From positions 12,683,001 through 12,747,000 of the forward strand of contig NC_090777.1 of NCBI RefSeq assembly GCF_040054535.1: a stretch of DNA of 64,000 nucleotides, written 5' to 3'. This DNA comes from Antennarius striatus (lineage: Eukaryota > Chordata > Actinopteri > Lophiiformes > Antennariidae). Below are positions 53,068 through 64,000 of this stretch, piece after piece. The notes beneath the pieces were generated by a model. It worked only from the letters and a program-made list of their open reading frames with translations, made no database searches and was not told the DNA's origin. A program made the position numbers and the translations under genes. Numbering within the stretch: the first letter of the stretch is position 1; every line of letters starts with the position of its first letter.

Positions 53068-53968
53068 TCACTGACCTGCTGCTGGAGGTACCTCAGCCCC
53101 ACGGCCTCGACTCACCAAGAGCGCCTCCTGGTTTTCTGTCAGAGCCTGCTTGGCCAGATAGCGCTCCCTCTTTATCTTCAGCTCCAGCGATTCAGGGACA
53201 TCAGGGACAAGCCAATCGATGGCTCGGAGCACAAAAAACACCACATGCTGGAGCAGCAGAGAAATAAGATATTTAATTATATTTTCCAAGTCAAATAAAA
53301 TAAAACTCCTCCTAGTGTCTAATCTGAGGATGTAAGTGGGACATCACACATCAAAATATAAAAGGCAGCACTTTTTGTTCAAGATTGAGTGTGAATTCAA
53401 AAGCTACTTTCATCTACTTTCATAAATTCATGAATTCTATATTGTACTATTGAGTATGACATTGACCTAGTTTTCCAAAAGTGAAGGTCATCATCACATT
53501 TTTGTGCCTCTGGCTTCCTGAAAATGTTGCTATTTGTTGTATCTAATCAGGATTCAGAGATGTGTACCTAAAAAGGTATAAAATGGGAAAATTTGACCTT
53601 GACCTAGTTTTCTCAAGGTTAAGGTCATCATCTCGTTTCCATCCCCTTTGCCGCCCGAGTAATCTGCTTTTTGTTTTATCTTTCTATCTGCAACGGTTGT
53701 GAAGATATTTGGTGGACGGACGGACAAACACACAAACACTGACAATTACATCACTGCTTCGTGGGATGTAATAGTAACAAAGTTATAAATACCATAAAAT
53801 CACACATTCAAAGATATAATTTCTCAAAATGATTCAATTCTTTATCATTCCTTGAGTGATTAAAGAAGATAAATGATCTATCCAACACTGCTAAGATCAG
53901 TGTGGGGGAGGGGAACCCTGATCCCCTGTTTCATATACTGTATACACATAAACACACACACGCACACA

Positions 53969-54066
<98 letters not shown>

Positions 54067-57000
54067 AAGAAGGAAGTGGACACAAAGCAGCTGTCTTCTT
54101 ACCTCAAAAGCAATAATAAAACCAAGCCTAACAGCGAGCAGCTCCCAGTAGAACAGCGAGTAGTTTCCATAGTCGTCTCTGTACGCTTTATATCTACCAG
54201 ACACATATAGTGTTACACCAACATGCAGCAGTGCATGAAAACAAACTGCGACAAGGGTTTAGAATTCGGCAACACTACCCTCTGTTGGTCGGGTCTTGTG
54301 AAACCAGAGAGAGTAGAATTGAAACAGTTCTTTAACATTTTTTTAAAAATTTAGCTAAAACGACATGACATGAAAGACATGGAAGAGGCAGAACAAAATC
54401 TTTCACGTCAAAGACTATACTCAGTAAATAATCAGTGTACCTGCACATGGGGTAGTCGGTGTAGTTGGGTGGGGCATAAGCCAAGGTGAAGTTGACATAT
54501 CCATCCAGATCATTTTTAAACTTGTACTGGTAGAGCAGGCGGGGCAGAAAGTCTGAGGTGAAGGCAATGAGAAACGCCTGCAAACGGAGAGAATGAATAC
54601 TAATGAAGTGTCTGATGAAGACTGTACATCACGCTTAATGGACTCACATTAGCAATGACGGACAGATGGGACAGGGCTTCTAGTATGTTGAACCAGACGC
54701 CGATGTTCTGGGCACGCTCAGCCACCGGGCGGCGGTACTCGCACACAAACTTATGTGCATCCAACCGGATCTCCACCCAGTTATTGAGGAGCGCAAAAAG
54801 CGGAGCAAGGGGAAACGCTGCCACGAAGATGGTGATGAAGCCAAACTGCAACACTGCAGGACAACCACATCACGTCAATCACAGGGCATCAGGAGGTTCA
54901 TTAGGAACAGGAGCACACACTTACCCATCTCTAGGTATTCTTCAAACAAGCCTTCACACTCAACCAGCTGGTAGTCCTCCTCCCAGCGCCGAGGCTCATG
55001 GGATGCCTTACCCCCCAGCACTTTGGACATAGTTTTCTTTTGGCGCCAGGCCTTCACTTTTCTTTCAGGGCAGAGAGGCAGGGCAACAATCATGAAAATA
55101 GAGTTAATATCGAGCCGTCATGCTCATCTGCTACTCATCAGATGATCCTTGGGTAGAAATTCTGATTCAAGGTTGCTGAGTACATTTTTCACTTTCCACA
55201 CCGATATTCCTTTTGGTTTGGCCATTACTTGTTTTATCATTTTGTACAACTAAGTGTTGAAGTCCCTTTGACTCAATCCACTGCAGCAACACAAACCCCA
55301 CAAATAAAGCTGTGCTTCAGGCCCATTTTCACCCAAAGACACAAAGAGCACATTCCGTACACCACGCTGGATTTACATAGATTGTGCTCATTGGGAGATG
55401 TTTCTCCTTACACCCCCCTCCACCTTGCCCAGGAGAGACAGAGCTGGAGGCCTTTGACCATGAAGAATGGGGGTAAGATTCCATAAAGGAACGCTGCCAG
55501 AGGCTGGTGTCTGTATTTGCATTACATTTGGAGAAGGTCACAGCAGCTGAAGGGACTCTACAAAGAACTAAAAACACCTCAAATCAAGAAGTTGAATCTT
55601 TTTGACACCAGCAGCCAGTAGAAATAAAACTTGATGGTGGAATTAGAAGTTTGAAGACAGTTAAACTCATCCAAGAGGTTAATGCTGGGGAGTTCCAGGT
55701 ATTTAAACTGTGAGACTGTTAACACACAGAGAGTTGTTAAAGACACACTTTTACAAGTGACCACCCAAAACTATTATTGGTCAAGTCAACACACGCATTA
55801 AATACCACAAGCCATGATGCAGCCTCTTCAAGATGAGGGTGAATGTCTTCAAGTCTTAAACAAACCTCTAGTCACACACACACACAAACACACACACACA
55901 CACACACAGACACACACACACCCACACACACACACCATGCCGGTGCATGCAAGAGTCTTAAGCACAACGTAAAAACAACGACAACCTTTTGAGGGTAAAA
56001 CAATGATGAATTCATGAACCTTTCAGGGATTACATGCTGTTGTGTGTGGTGTTGTGTGTGTTGTGTGTTAGTGGTAGGGAATGATGGAACGCTCTGGTTT
56101 AACATTAACAACAGATGCCTGAACAGGAAACATACGGGATAACGAACTCCTGAATGTTATTGATGAGTTGCTTTCCCACCATGATGATGAAAAGTTGTTC
56201 AGCCAGTTCAATGAGGCAGCCCCCGGGACCACACTGCAGCAGGGGGGAAGACGGAAACGAACAGATGAGGCTCAAAAGAGTAAATCTGGATGACAGTGGA
56301 CTAAGAGGAATCTGCATCATCTGCTCATTTACACATTTGTTAGTATATTATGGACTCACATCTTCATTTCTCATCCCAAACAATGTGCCATAGTTGGTAG
56401 GGTAACCAACAAACCTGTTCACATGGAGAAATAAGACTTAAAAGCTTATTGGGCAGAAGCTGTTCTTCACTGTGCTATTGTTTCTTTGTGACTCATGTCT
56501 CACCTTCCTTTGAAGAAGGCAACGTAGAAAGGGGACGAGTAGAAGTTGACAAACTGGAAGATGAACACCTTGAAGATGAAGGCGTTGTCGTACTGGGTTT
56601 GTGTTCTGTGCATCTCTGCAACAGAGACAATAAACACTCTTTGCTAATACTAGACATGTGTCGTTATCTGACAGGTATAGAGCAAAGTTCAACAGGTAAC
56701 TATTTTAAAAAAACAGTGTGTGTGTGTGTATACAGTATATGTATATGCAAACTTATATATGCAAACTTATAACAAGTATAAAACAATTGTAAATAAATAA
56801 ATATGTAACTTCTTATATAAAGATTATTGTCATGCTTTTGTTTGTAATTTGGTAAATTGTATTACTTTCATATTAGAGTGTACATTTATTTTGAAAGTCT
56901 GTACTTCTGAAGGGAGCTTATTTGCATCCAATCAAATATAATACAGAGACTTTTTGAAGAATTATCCAGTGGGAGAAGGCAGCAGAAGCTCTTCACCTGC

Positions 57001-60000
57001 ATAAATGTTAATGCAGTGATGTACATGGAGGAAATCGTTTTTATAGACTTGAATGTTCCCGTTCTGTTCAGGGAAACAGTTCATAACAGACACGACAGAG
57101 CAGAAAGCGGTGGAGTGACAGGAACCAGAGGTAGGGTCACACTGGGTTTGATTCAGGAGTGATTCTTCACAACACCAGCAACGTCTGCACAATGTCAGAT
57201 CAAAGTGTTTTGTTGCTGAACTTTAAGTGATGTTGCTTTGTTAAAAGTTTACCTTTCAGTTTTTAGAATTTTTGTACTTCATTTGAACTAGTTTTTTTTT
57301 CTTCATTTTTTTCCCCCCAGTGTACGTACTTTGGTTCAAAGTGAAACATTTCATCAATTGGACAGATCTAATACTTTAACAAGGCAGTCAGAGACTGCAG
57401 CATCCCGCGACACCTCTGAATTCAAAATTTTACCCTGACCTACACATTTTTGTGCCTCTGGCTTCCTGACAATGTAGCTTTTTGTTTTGTGATTATATCT
57501 CATCAGGTTTCAGAGATGTGTACCTAAAAAGGCATTCAGTGCGCCCTCGTTCCTTGTGGTTAATGCGTTCCAGGAACCACAAGCGATTAACGAATTCCGC
57601 GATAGAGCTACAAACTATTTATCTTATTATTTACGGTAGTTTAAACGTTTATGAACCCTCCCCATACTGATATTAAACTGCCTTCTATCTGTATTACCTT
57701 TTCCCACACTCTTATCGATTGTTTAAAGCACTTTTGTGTCTTGCAGAAGTCCTAGACTCACTGAACGTAGCGCACTTCTGGATGCCATCAGCCAATAGAA
57801 TGCGCTTACTGTATCATGTGACTGCCTTCCAAAGATCCGCGATGAGTACAAATGTTGAAATTTTATGACCTAGTTTGACCTAGTTTTCTAGAGGTCAAGG
57901 TCTTCCTCTCATTTTCATCCCCTTTGCTGCCCGAGTTTTGTGCTTTTTCTTTCATCTTTCTGTCTGCAACGGTTGTGAAGATATTTGGTGGACAGACGGA
58001 CAAACAAACAAACACTGACAATTACAATACATCACAACTTTGCGGGATGTAATTAAAGCTAGGAACAAATGAAATTTTGTGATCAATGTACAGTATGCAG
58101 ATGAGTCTGTTTTTCAGTGAATCACCATAATACTGCCTCATGTTGAAACCAATAATAAAATATAATAATAACCCGATGTGTCTCCTGCAGATGCATGCAC
58201 TCCTCCTGCTCTTTGTGCTGCCCTCACTCAAAGACTATTTATACTTCAAGGCTTTTTGTGCTCCTTAAGGACTCTCAGCTTTTACTTAGATGCACAGAGC
58301 CGTTGGTACACAGACGCCTGTTGAGATTTGTGGTGATAGAAAGCAGGCAACTGTGATTCTTACCCCATTTAGTGAGCTGCTCAGCTAATGCAGTGTAGAC
58401 ACGGCCCATCAGTAGGATGAGGCCCAGATTCACGATGCTGCTGGAGATGTTGGCTATGGTTCCTGCCTGAGGATGAGATGACAAGCACTGAAGAACTGAT
58501 GGATGCCTGTAGAGCATGTTTTGTTCCAGCAATAACACATTTCCTGAACATCATGCTGCCTCCATCTACAGTATCCAGGACTCTGGGCTCACATCTAAGC
58601 CCCTTCCACCTCTAAATATACCTCAGTGCGCAGGACGGGGCTCCCAGTGTGGAACATCATCACGCTAATGATACCGCGACACATGACCACAGTCACCAAG
58701 AAGATCATCACCACACAGAGCTGTGAGAGAAGACATGGAGATTTTATGGGAACACAGCAGAAAAACATGATGAAGTTTGGAGCTGCAGAACCTCTCTGCA
58801 GCAGATCTTATCCCCTCTCAGTCAATAACTATTAGTTTTCCTGGTTTAGCAGCTACAGATTATGCAGTTCTCCAGAGCATCTGCTCCCCATAGTTGACAA
58901 GATTCTACATTTGCTTATATAGAATATACATGCTGGTTCCATGGTAGCATTCTAGATTGTACATCTGTTAACCTCCTCTATTATCATTCAGAAAAATATG
59001 TTGGAAGTTGATCTTTGCATCCTGTCAGAGAGAGACTTTAGACTGATCTGAAGCTGCAGTATAAAAGGCAGAGATGATCGGATCCTATCCGTCCCTGTGG
59101 GTGAATGAACTGATTCAATTATTTTAATGGTTTCAGTCACCACCGAAGTTCTGAGTAGAATAACACACAGGAGTAAACCTCACATCCCTTCTCTTTAGGA
59201 ACAAATAAAGCTAAAAAGCTAAAAAAAATAAAATAAAAAAAAAGACAATGAATTTCCCCTGATTCCAAGAAGAGACCTTAAGGTGAAACAATGATGACAT
59301 GTATGTTACTGTAAGGAATCTGATTTCCTTACAGTCAAATCACAAACAAGCTGCCATTAGACTAGGCCTGTATCAGTTTTAATATTTACAGTAACACTAA
59401 ATTCTAACTGTTTTTAAGGACTTAGAAGCATCTCACCATCATGATGATGACCATTGAGCCAGTGAACATGCGGGACAGCCGGGTCTTCTCTGGAAAGTAG
59501 GGCTCTTTGACCCCAGTAACTGGGTTTTGCTCCATTGTCGGGGCCATGGCGGCAAACTCTGGACGAGGACGTTCCTGTTGGGGACACGGTGTCGACAATG
59601 GTATTCATGGACATCCACTTAGTGAGTACAGAGATGGTCCGGATAGACAAGAGGGTGTGTAACGTCTCTATAACCACAAAGCACTACAAGATTTACTTGA
59701 TCATTCTAGAAGAGTTTAATGCATAATGAAAACAAGCACATGAGACATTTATTCTGGATACTTGAGTTTAAATTTCAAATTTTATTTATTGAGATATATC
59801 CCTATAGCTTTCATTTATGCTACCTTGTTAAATACACTACAACATCTGCACAAAGCAGTGGCAAACAAGGAGACATTGTGGAACCTCTTCTTCATGGAAG
59901 TCCATGCAGTCCCAGTGATGGGACAAGGTGGCCATCTTTCTCTTCCAGTACTCCAGGAATGTTATGGCCCAGAAGGACATGAACACACTAAAGAAGACGG

Positions 60001-63000
60001 TACCCGGGTGGTCAAATAAGTATCCCATCTGGGAAAAAAAGATGGTGAGGTTTTTGAAACAGATATCACCTGTTAGTCTTTTTATGTCATGATTACAAGC
60101 TGTTCTGTCTAAATTGAGGTGATGGTTTGTTACCTTGGCCATTGTGCAGATCTCAGACATGTTCCAGGCTTTGCATGTGTTACAGAGAGGACACATCAGA
60201 TATGTAGATCCACTGCTACAGATGTCCTTGCTGCAGACACAAAGTTTTATTTAGTTATTTATTAATATAATTTAATTGTTGATCAGATGTTGAAATGCAC
60301 TTCAAATTGTTTTACACAACGTTTAGAAATCATCGTTTTGGATAAAAGAGATCATTTCAAAGGTTATTAACTACTTTTAATCTAATTATTATTCATTTAT
60401 TTCTTAAATGGAAACAACTTATTGTGATATTTTTTACAAGTTAAGTTATGTTGCTGCATAAACAGATCATTTCACTAGTATTGTGCAATTTTTTTTCCAT
60501 ATTTAGTATTTATTTTCATGTTAATTTCTTGTATTTTATCTACTTTCTTACAGTGTAAATCTCCAGCTTGCTGCCAGGGAGGACAGAAATTAGATGTTAT
60601 TACTGAAGCTGCTGAAACAATGATGACATGACATCTGTGTCTCTGGTTTCTCTTTGGGGTCTCCGGCTTCGTCCCACCCCCCAAAACATGCAATTTGGGT
60701 AACTTAGACACTCAAAATTGACCCTAGGTTTAATGGTGTTTGTCTTTCTATGTAGTCCTGCAATAAACGGGAAACTTATCCAGGGTGTGTCCCGCCCAAA
60801 GTCGGCTAGGACCGACTCCAGCCTAAACCCATGACTCGGATTCAGATAAGCAGCTGAAGATGAGACGATTGTCTCTTTCATTGATTCATTTACGTAATTG
60901 TTTTCCTTACTGCTTTCTCCACTTTCACGGGTCACCGAGGTTGCTGAAGCTTCTCCCAGCTGAGTTATAAGCATGAGACTGATGAGAAAATGAATGATGA
61001 TTCCTCGCAGGTGTATCTCAGAAATTAGAATATTATGGAGAAAATAAACTGCTGAATTTATAAGTTTCAAGTATTTATTATTTTGATACTTATGGCCTTT
61101 AAGTAAAAAACTTTTCTAAGTGCCTCAAAATATTTCAATAATTCATATCAAGTTTGAGTAAATCACTATTGGTTTCAGTATACACTGCCACAAAAATGTG
61201 AAAAACTACTGACTGCAGGTGTCAGAAGTTATCATTGACTCCCTCCACAAGGAGGAGACGCCACAGACGATCCCTGCTGACGGGCTGGTTGTTGACAAAG
61301 CTGTATCATATTCATGGAAAGTTGACTGAAAGGACAAAGTATAGCAGGTAAAGGTGCACAAAAAACAGACATGAATGCAGCCTTGAGAAGCCTCTCAAGT
61401 GAAGCTGATTCAAAAATGAGGCTGGAATCAGAGCGTTAAGACCACCATACAAAGATGTGTCAAGGAAATGGATGACAAGTGTCCCAGTGTCAAGTCACTC
61501 CTGAACCAGCATGAGAGTCTTACATGGGCTACGGAGAAGGAGAACTGGACCTTTCTCACTGGTCCAAAGTAATCTTTTCAGATGAAAGTAAAATTTGCAT
61601 TGCCATTTGCAAATCAAGGTCCCAGAATCTAGAAGAGGAGCCGCAATGCACAAGAATCCCAGCTGCTTGAATTCTGCTGTGAAGCCAGGGATGGTTTGGG
61701 TTCATGTCATCTGATGGTGTTGGTCCACTCTGTTTAATCAAGTCCAACGTCGACACAGCATTTCAGGCTTCTTTGTGCTGATAAGCTTTATGGAGAAGAT
61801 TCCTTTTCTAACAGGCCTTGGCATCTGTCCACAGTGCTACAACTTCTCAGAACCGGCTTGCTGACCACGGTGTTGCTGTGCTTGATTGGTCAGCCAACTG
61901 ACCTGAAATGAACCCTGTGGAGAATCTGTAGCTGCAGGCTGCTACCAAAGCAAGCTGGGCTGGCATACTATCTCAGCAGAGCCACAGGCCGACCGCCTCC
62001 ATGCCACTGATTATCAATTATGCAAATGGCGGCTCAATCAGGTATTGAGTGCTTGAATGAAAAGTGTGACTTTTTTTGTATCATAAATCTTTTTACCTTC
62101 TGAGTAATCTTATGAATGTTGTAGTGCAGAAGAACACTGTGAACTCCATTTGATCTGTTTTAGTGCTGAGTAGGCAGTGTCCATTGTCGTGATGAATAAT
62201 GCATGATGAGCTGGGCTCCGACATACCCTATGTGGGTCATATAATGATGGTTTGTTTTTATGCAGAACACTTTGATACTCTGGTGTATTTGTATCTACAG
62301 CTCTGCTTACTTAACAGAATCTTGGAGGAAGTGTGTAAGCAGTGTTTTAATTTTAGGACCATTCTGCAGACTCTTGAAGGAATATAAATTAACTGAAGTA
62401 GTCTTTACTTTGTTGAGAGTAAGATGAATAAATCAATATTAATCTCATTCATGAGCATTAAACACGTACAATGTTATGGTGATCGATTGCAGGTATGGTC
62501 TGTGAGCAGTAGCTTTGGTACAGGAAGCCACGCTGACTGCAGTAAGTCAAGAGCTCCACTATCTAAACAACTTGAGAATCATAAATTCAAAAAAATTCAG
62601 GTCAGCTGTTATTCTTCATCAGGCACAGTGCTGCTCAGGGTTACTGTATGTTTTCTGTCAGCTTTGATATTTTGAGCAATCACGGATTTTAAAACTGTTT
62701 TCTGAACTAACTAACTAACTAATTAGGTTCTAGACAAACTAGGTTTTGAACTAACTTACTAGGTTCTGAACTAGGTTTTGAATTATTACTTAACATAAAC
62801 ATTGTATTTATATTTGTTATTATTTAATTATTATTTATGTTTATTGTTTATGTTTACACTTTAACACCTATCTTGCTTTAAGTGCTTACAATTGCCCCTT
62901 GGAGACTAATAAAGTTTTTTGAATACAATTGAATTGAATTGAATTTATTTCTATTTAGATTCTTGCTTTATTCTCTTTACATTTACTGCATCTACAGACA

Positions 63001-63995
63001 AATTCACCTCTCTGGGATAAGTAATGGTTTATCTTAAAAGTATTTCTGTGTTTGGTGTGGACTCACGCTGGCTTGTTGGTATCCATGGACGTGACCCCGG
63101 ATGCAAAAACCAGAGTTCCAACCACTGCTGCCGGCAGCAGCCAGGTGGTGTAGAAACCTGCACAGACGTAGAAGTCCATTAGGCTGCAGCTCCGGGGCGA
63201 GGCAGAGAAGAGGCACCGCTCTGTTGTTTAGTGTCCTTGAAGAGGTGGCTGTAGCGGGTGTTTCATGCAGAGGAATGAGGTGATGCTTTACTGTTTGATT
63301 TGTAACATCACCTCCAAGGTACAGCTACAAGGAAACATCTCATCCCCATTTGTTTGTTTGTTTGTCAACCAACCAGCCAACCAACCAACCAACACACACA
63401 AAAAGCAGGTTTTTCAGACCTCTATTTCATCGTCCTCGTTGTATTTGATCACCTTTTACATGTGACCTGATAATATGTTGTTACATTCAATGACAAGTGT
63501 GACAATGTGAGGTGAGGTGCAGTTAATAATATGTGGAAAAAACTGGCCAATATATGAAAAAACAATTCTTTCATGTGACAAAGGAGGAAAGTTTTTGTTT
63601 GACAGAGTCTAATACATCCAAATAGGAGCTTCAATTTACCCAGCCAGGCAAAGTACAGAGCAATCTTCTCTCCAAAGTATTCCCGGATGTGGTCCAGAGG
63701 TTGGTACTTGTACCATTTGCACCAGCGAGCCCAGTAGTGGTAAAGAATGTGCCTCTGGTTCAGCTTGTCAGGACAAATCTCATACCTTGGAAACTCAAAA
63801 GGGCCCTTAGAAAAAAAACATATTTATTATAGAGGCAAAACAGTTGAAGTTTTCAATGAGATTAAAGAGCAGAGAAAATCTGACCTCATGCAGAGGGAAA
63901 GCTGCAGTAAACACGCCTTCATTCACCAGCCTGTCCACACCAACCTCAGCTCTCTTCCTTTTTCCATATAATGTTGTAGACAGAATCTCATACAC
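53068..63995 (-). CDS. ano7: Anoctamin-7 (TMEM16 family), C-terminal two-thirds; 5' exons beyond the right edge
   Basis: Exons in transcript order: 63995-63885, 63805-63640, 63157-63067, 60230-60134, 60028-59885, 59574-59437, 58720-58622, 58466-58364, 56615-56504, 56414-56360, 56233-56136, 55061-54925, 54853-54648, 54577-54441, 54193-54103, 53247-53116 (or to the stop at 53068). Phases match throughout, giving 639 codons. It begins at [11 protein letters not shown] and runs through the multi-span anoctamin domain. The Ca2+-site residues known from TMEM16 structures are all present: N and E of NNIQE (56.1-kb exon), both E of EEYLEM (54.9-kb exon), E and D of [10 protein letters not shown] (54.6-kb exon). 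Stretches such as [37 protein letters not shown] and [12 protein letters not shown] identify ANO7 rather than ANO1/2/5/6. The donor after HEEE is weak (GTTCCA). The C-terminus is ambiguous: a perfect GTGAGT donor follows LTENQEALL, but read-through meets a stop 48 nt later with a nearby poly(A) signal. ANO7 is a membrane protein of disputed channel or scramblase activity. Confidence 0.92.
53459..53772. repeat. Dispersed repeat with two internal half-units, copy 1
   Basis: Two diverged tandem half-units (about 53463-53590 and 53595-53720) each start near TTGACCTAGTTTTC and continue with AAGGTCATCATC, a TTCC/CCTCTGG block and a TTTGTTTTATCT block. The repeat then ends with CAACGGTTGTGAAGATATTT, GGACGGACGGACAAACA and GGGATGTAAT. 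A second copy is at 57430-58055. It lies in an ano7 intron. Confidence 0.75.
53971..54064. repeat. (CA)n microsatellite just downstream of an ano7 splice donor
   Basis: About 47 CA units; in the ano7 sense this is (UG)n beginning about 38 nt after the donor at 54101-54102. Confidence 0.97.
55874..55936. repeat. Imperfect (CA)n tract in an ano7 intron
   Basis: CA runs broken by AA, GA and CC interruptions. Confidence 0.9.
57430..58055. repeat. Dispersed repeat with two internal half-units, copy 2, interrupted by a MITE
   Basis: The same sequence order as 53459-53772: TTTTTGTGCCTCTGGCTTCC, GAGATGTGTACCTAAAAAGG, then the MITE, then GACCTAGTTTTC, GTCAAGGTC, GCAACGGTTGTGAAGATATT and GGGATGTAAT. 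Confidence 0.8.
57537..57855 (+). mobile_element. Pogo/Tigger-like MITE, copy 3, 3'-truncated
   Basis: It starts CAGTGCGCCCTCGTTCC and follows copy 2 closely through CAGCCAATAGAATGCGC to the CCGCGATGAG block; the terminal inverted end is missing. It is nested within the 57430-58055 repeat. Confidence 0.8.
60650..60868 (+). repeat. Diverged interspersed repeat fragment of a common fish type
   Basis: The order CACTCAAAATTGACCCTAGG, TGTCTTTCTATGTAGTCCTG, TCCAGGGTGTGTCCCGCC, GGCTAGGACCGACTCCAGCC and AGATAAGCAGCTGAAGATGA is the familiar layout of a widespread vertebrate retroelement 3' region. The family name is not certain. Confidence 0.55.
61012..62060 (+). mobile_element. Decayed Tc1/mariner-like transposon remnant in an ano7 intron
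   Basis: The left end has GTGTATCTCAGAAATTAGAA, similar to a common terminal motif of fish DNA transposons. Transposase traces on the + strand include [15 protein letters not shown] (near 61555), then [15 protein letters not shown] and [15 protein letters not shown], with many frameshifts. The right end is not identifiable. Confidence 0.65.
62885..62945 (+). repeat. Retroelement 3' tail with (GAATT)n
   Basis: ATTGCCCCTTGGAGACTAAT, AAAG, a T run, then ATTGAATTGAATTGAATT. It is the same kind of tail as the reverse copy at 27669-27745. Confidence 0.6.
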
Positions 63996-64000
63996 CTGAA

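Overview
This is eukaryotic nuclear DNA from a vertebrate, most likely a ray-finned fish and probably a compact-genome teleost. The evidence is GT-AG introns of mostly 80-3,500 bp, very long (CA/TG)n and (GATA/TATC)n microsatellites, and a repeat content typical of teleosts: Tc1-like transposons with long inverted repeats, a pogo-like MITE, tRNA-derived SINEs, two kinds of non-LTR retrotransposon and SINE/LINE-tail-linked microsatellites. Nothing bacterial, viral or CRISPR-like is present.

Four protein-coding genes can be rebuilt exon by exon, with every exon phase matching its neighbours. (1) ttll10, + strand, about 8.3-15.6 kb, 11 exons, a tubulin-tyrosine-ligase-like glycylase. (2) A plekhn1-like gene, + strand, 16.6-24.7 kb, 11 exons, 398 aa, two PH-like modules behind a Met-Gly-Cys-Cys lipidation start. 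(3) An ephexin-type RhoGEF best called arhgef19, - strand, 36.2-26.8 kb, 15 coding exons, 975 aa, DH-PH-SH3, convergent with the previous gene. (4) ano7 (anoctamin/TMEM16), - strand, from beyond the right edge (64 kb) down to 53.07 kb; 16 exons are visible and the N-terminal exons lie outside the window. The human counterparts of 1-3 are all on 1p36 (TTLL10 and PLEKHN1 close together), while ANO7 is on 2q37, so the window joins two blocks that are separate in human. The genes share no evident pathway: microtubule glycylation, a membrane-tethered PH adaptor, Rho GTPase activation and a Ca2+-dependent scramblase/channel-family membrane protein.

Region by region: 0-8.3 kb is gene-poor, with an AT-rich array split by a MITE, a full-length SINE running into a (GT)n tract, a striking palindromic double decamer near 2.88 kb and a compound microsatellite. 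8.3-16.1 kb is ttll10, whose third intron holds a 1.58-kb Tc1-like element with intact termini. 16.6-25 kb is plekhn1. 26.5-36.2 kb is arhgef19, whose second coding intron holds a 2.7-kb dead LINE carrying a telomere-like (GGTTAG)n insertion inside its coding sequence. 36.2-51.9 kb is about 15 kb without recognisable genes (microsatellites, a 31-bp minisatellite, a MITE copy, two SINE copies, a 5'-truncated LINE with a 270-bp TATC tail). 53-64 kb is ano7, with several nested repeats in its introns.

No new gene system was found. The items most worth following up are the palindromic double decamer matching the p53-site consensus, the dispersed repeat carrying a hairpin of nuclear-receptor half-sites, the telomere-like block inside the LINE, the long UG tract just downstream of an ano7 splice donor, and several readable nested-insertion histories.
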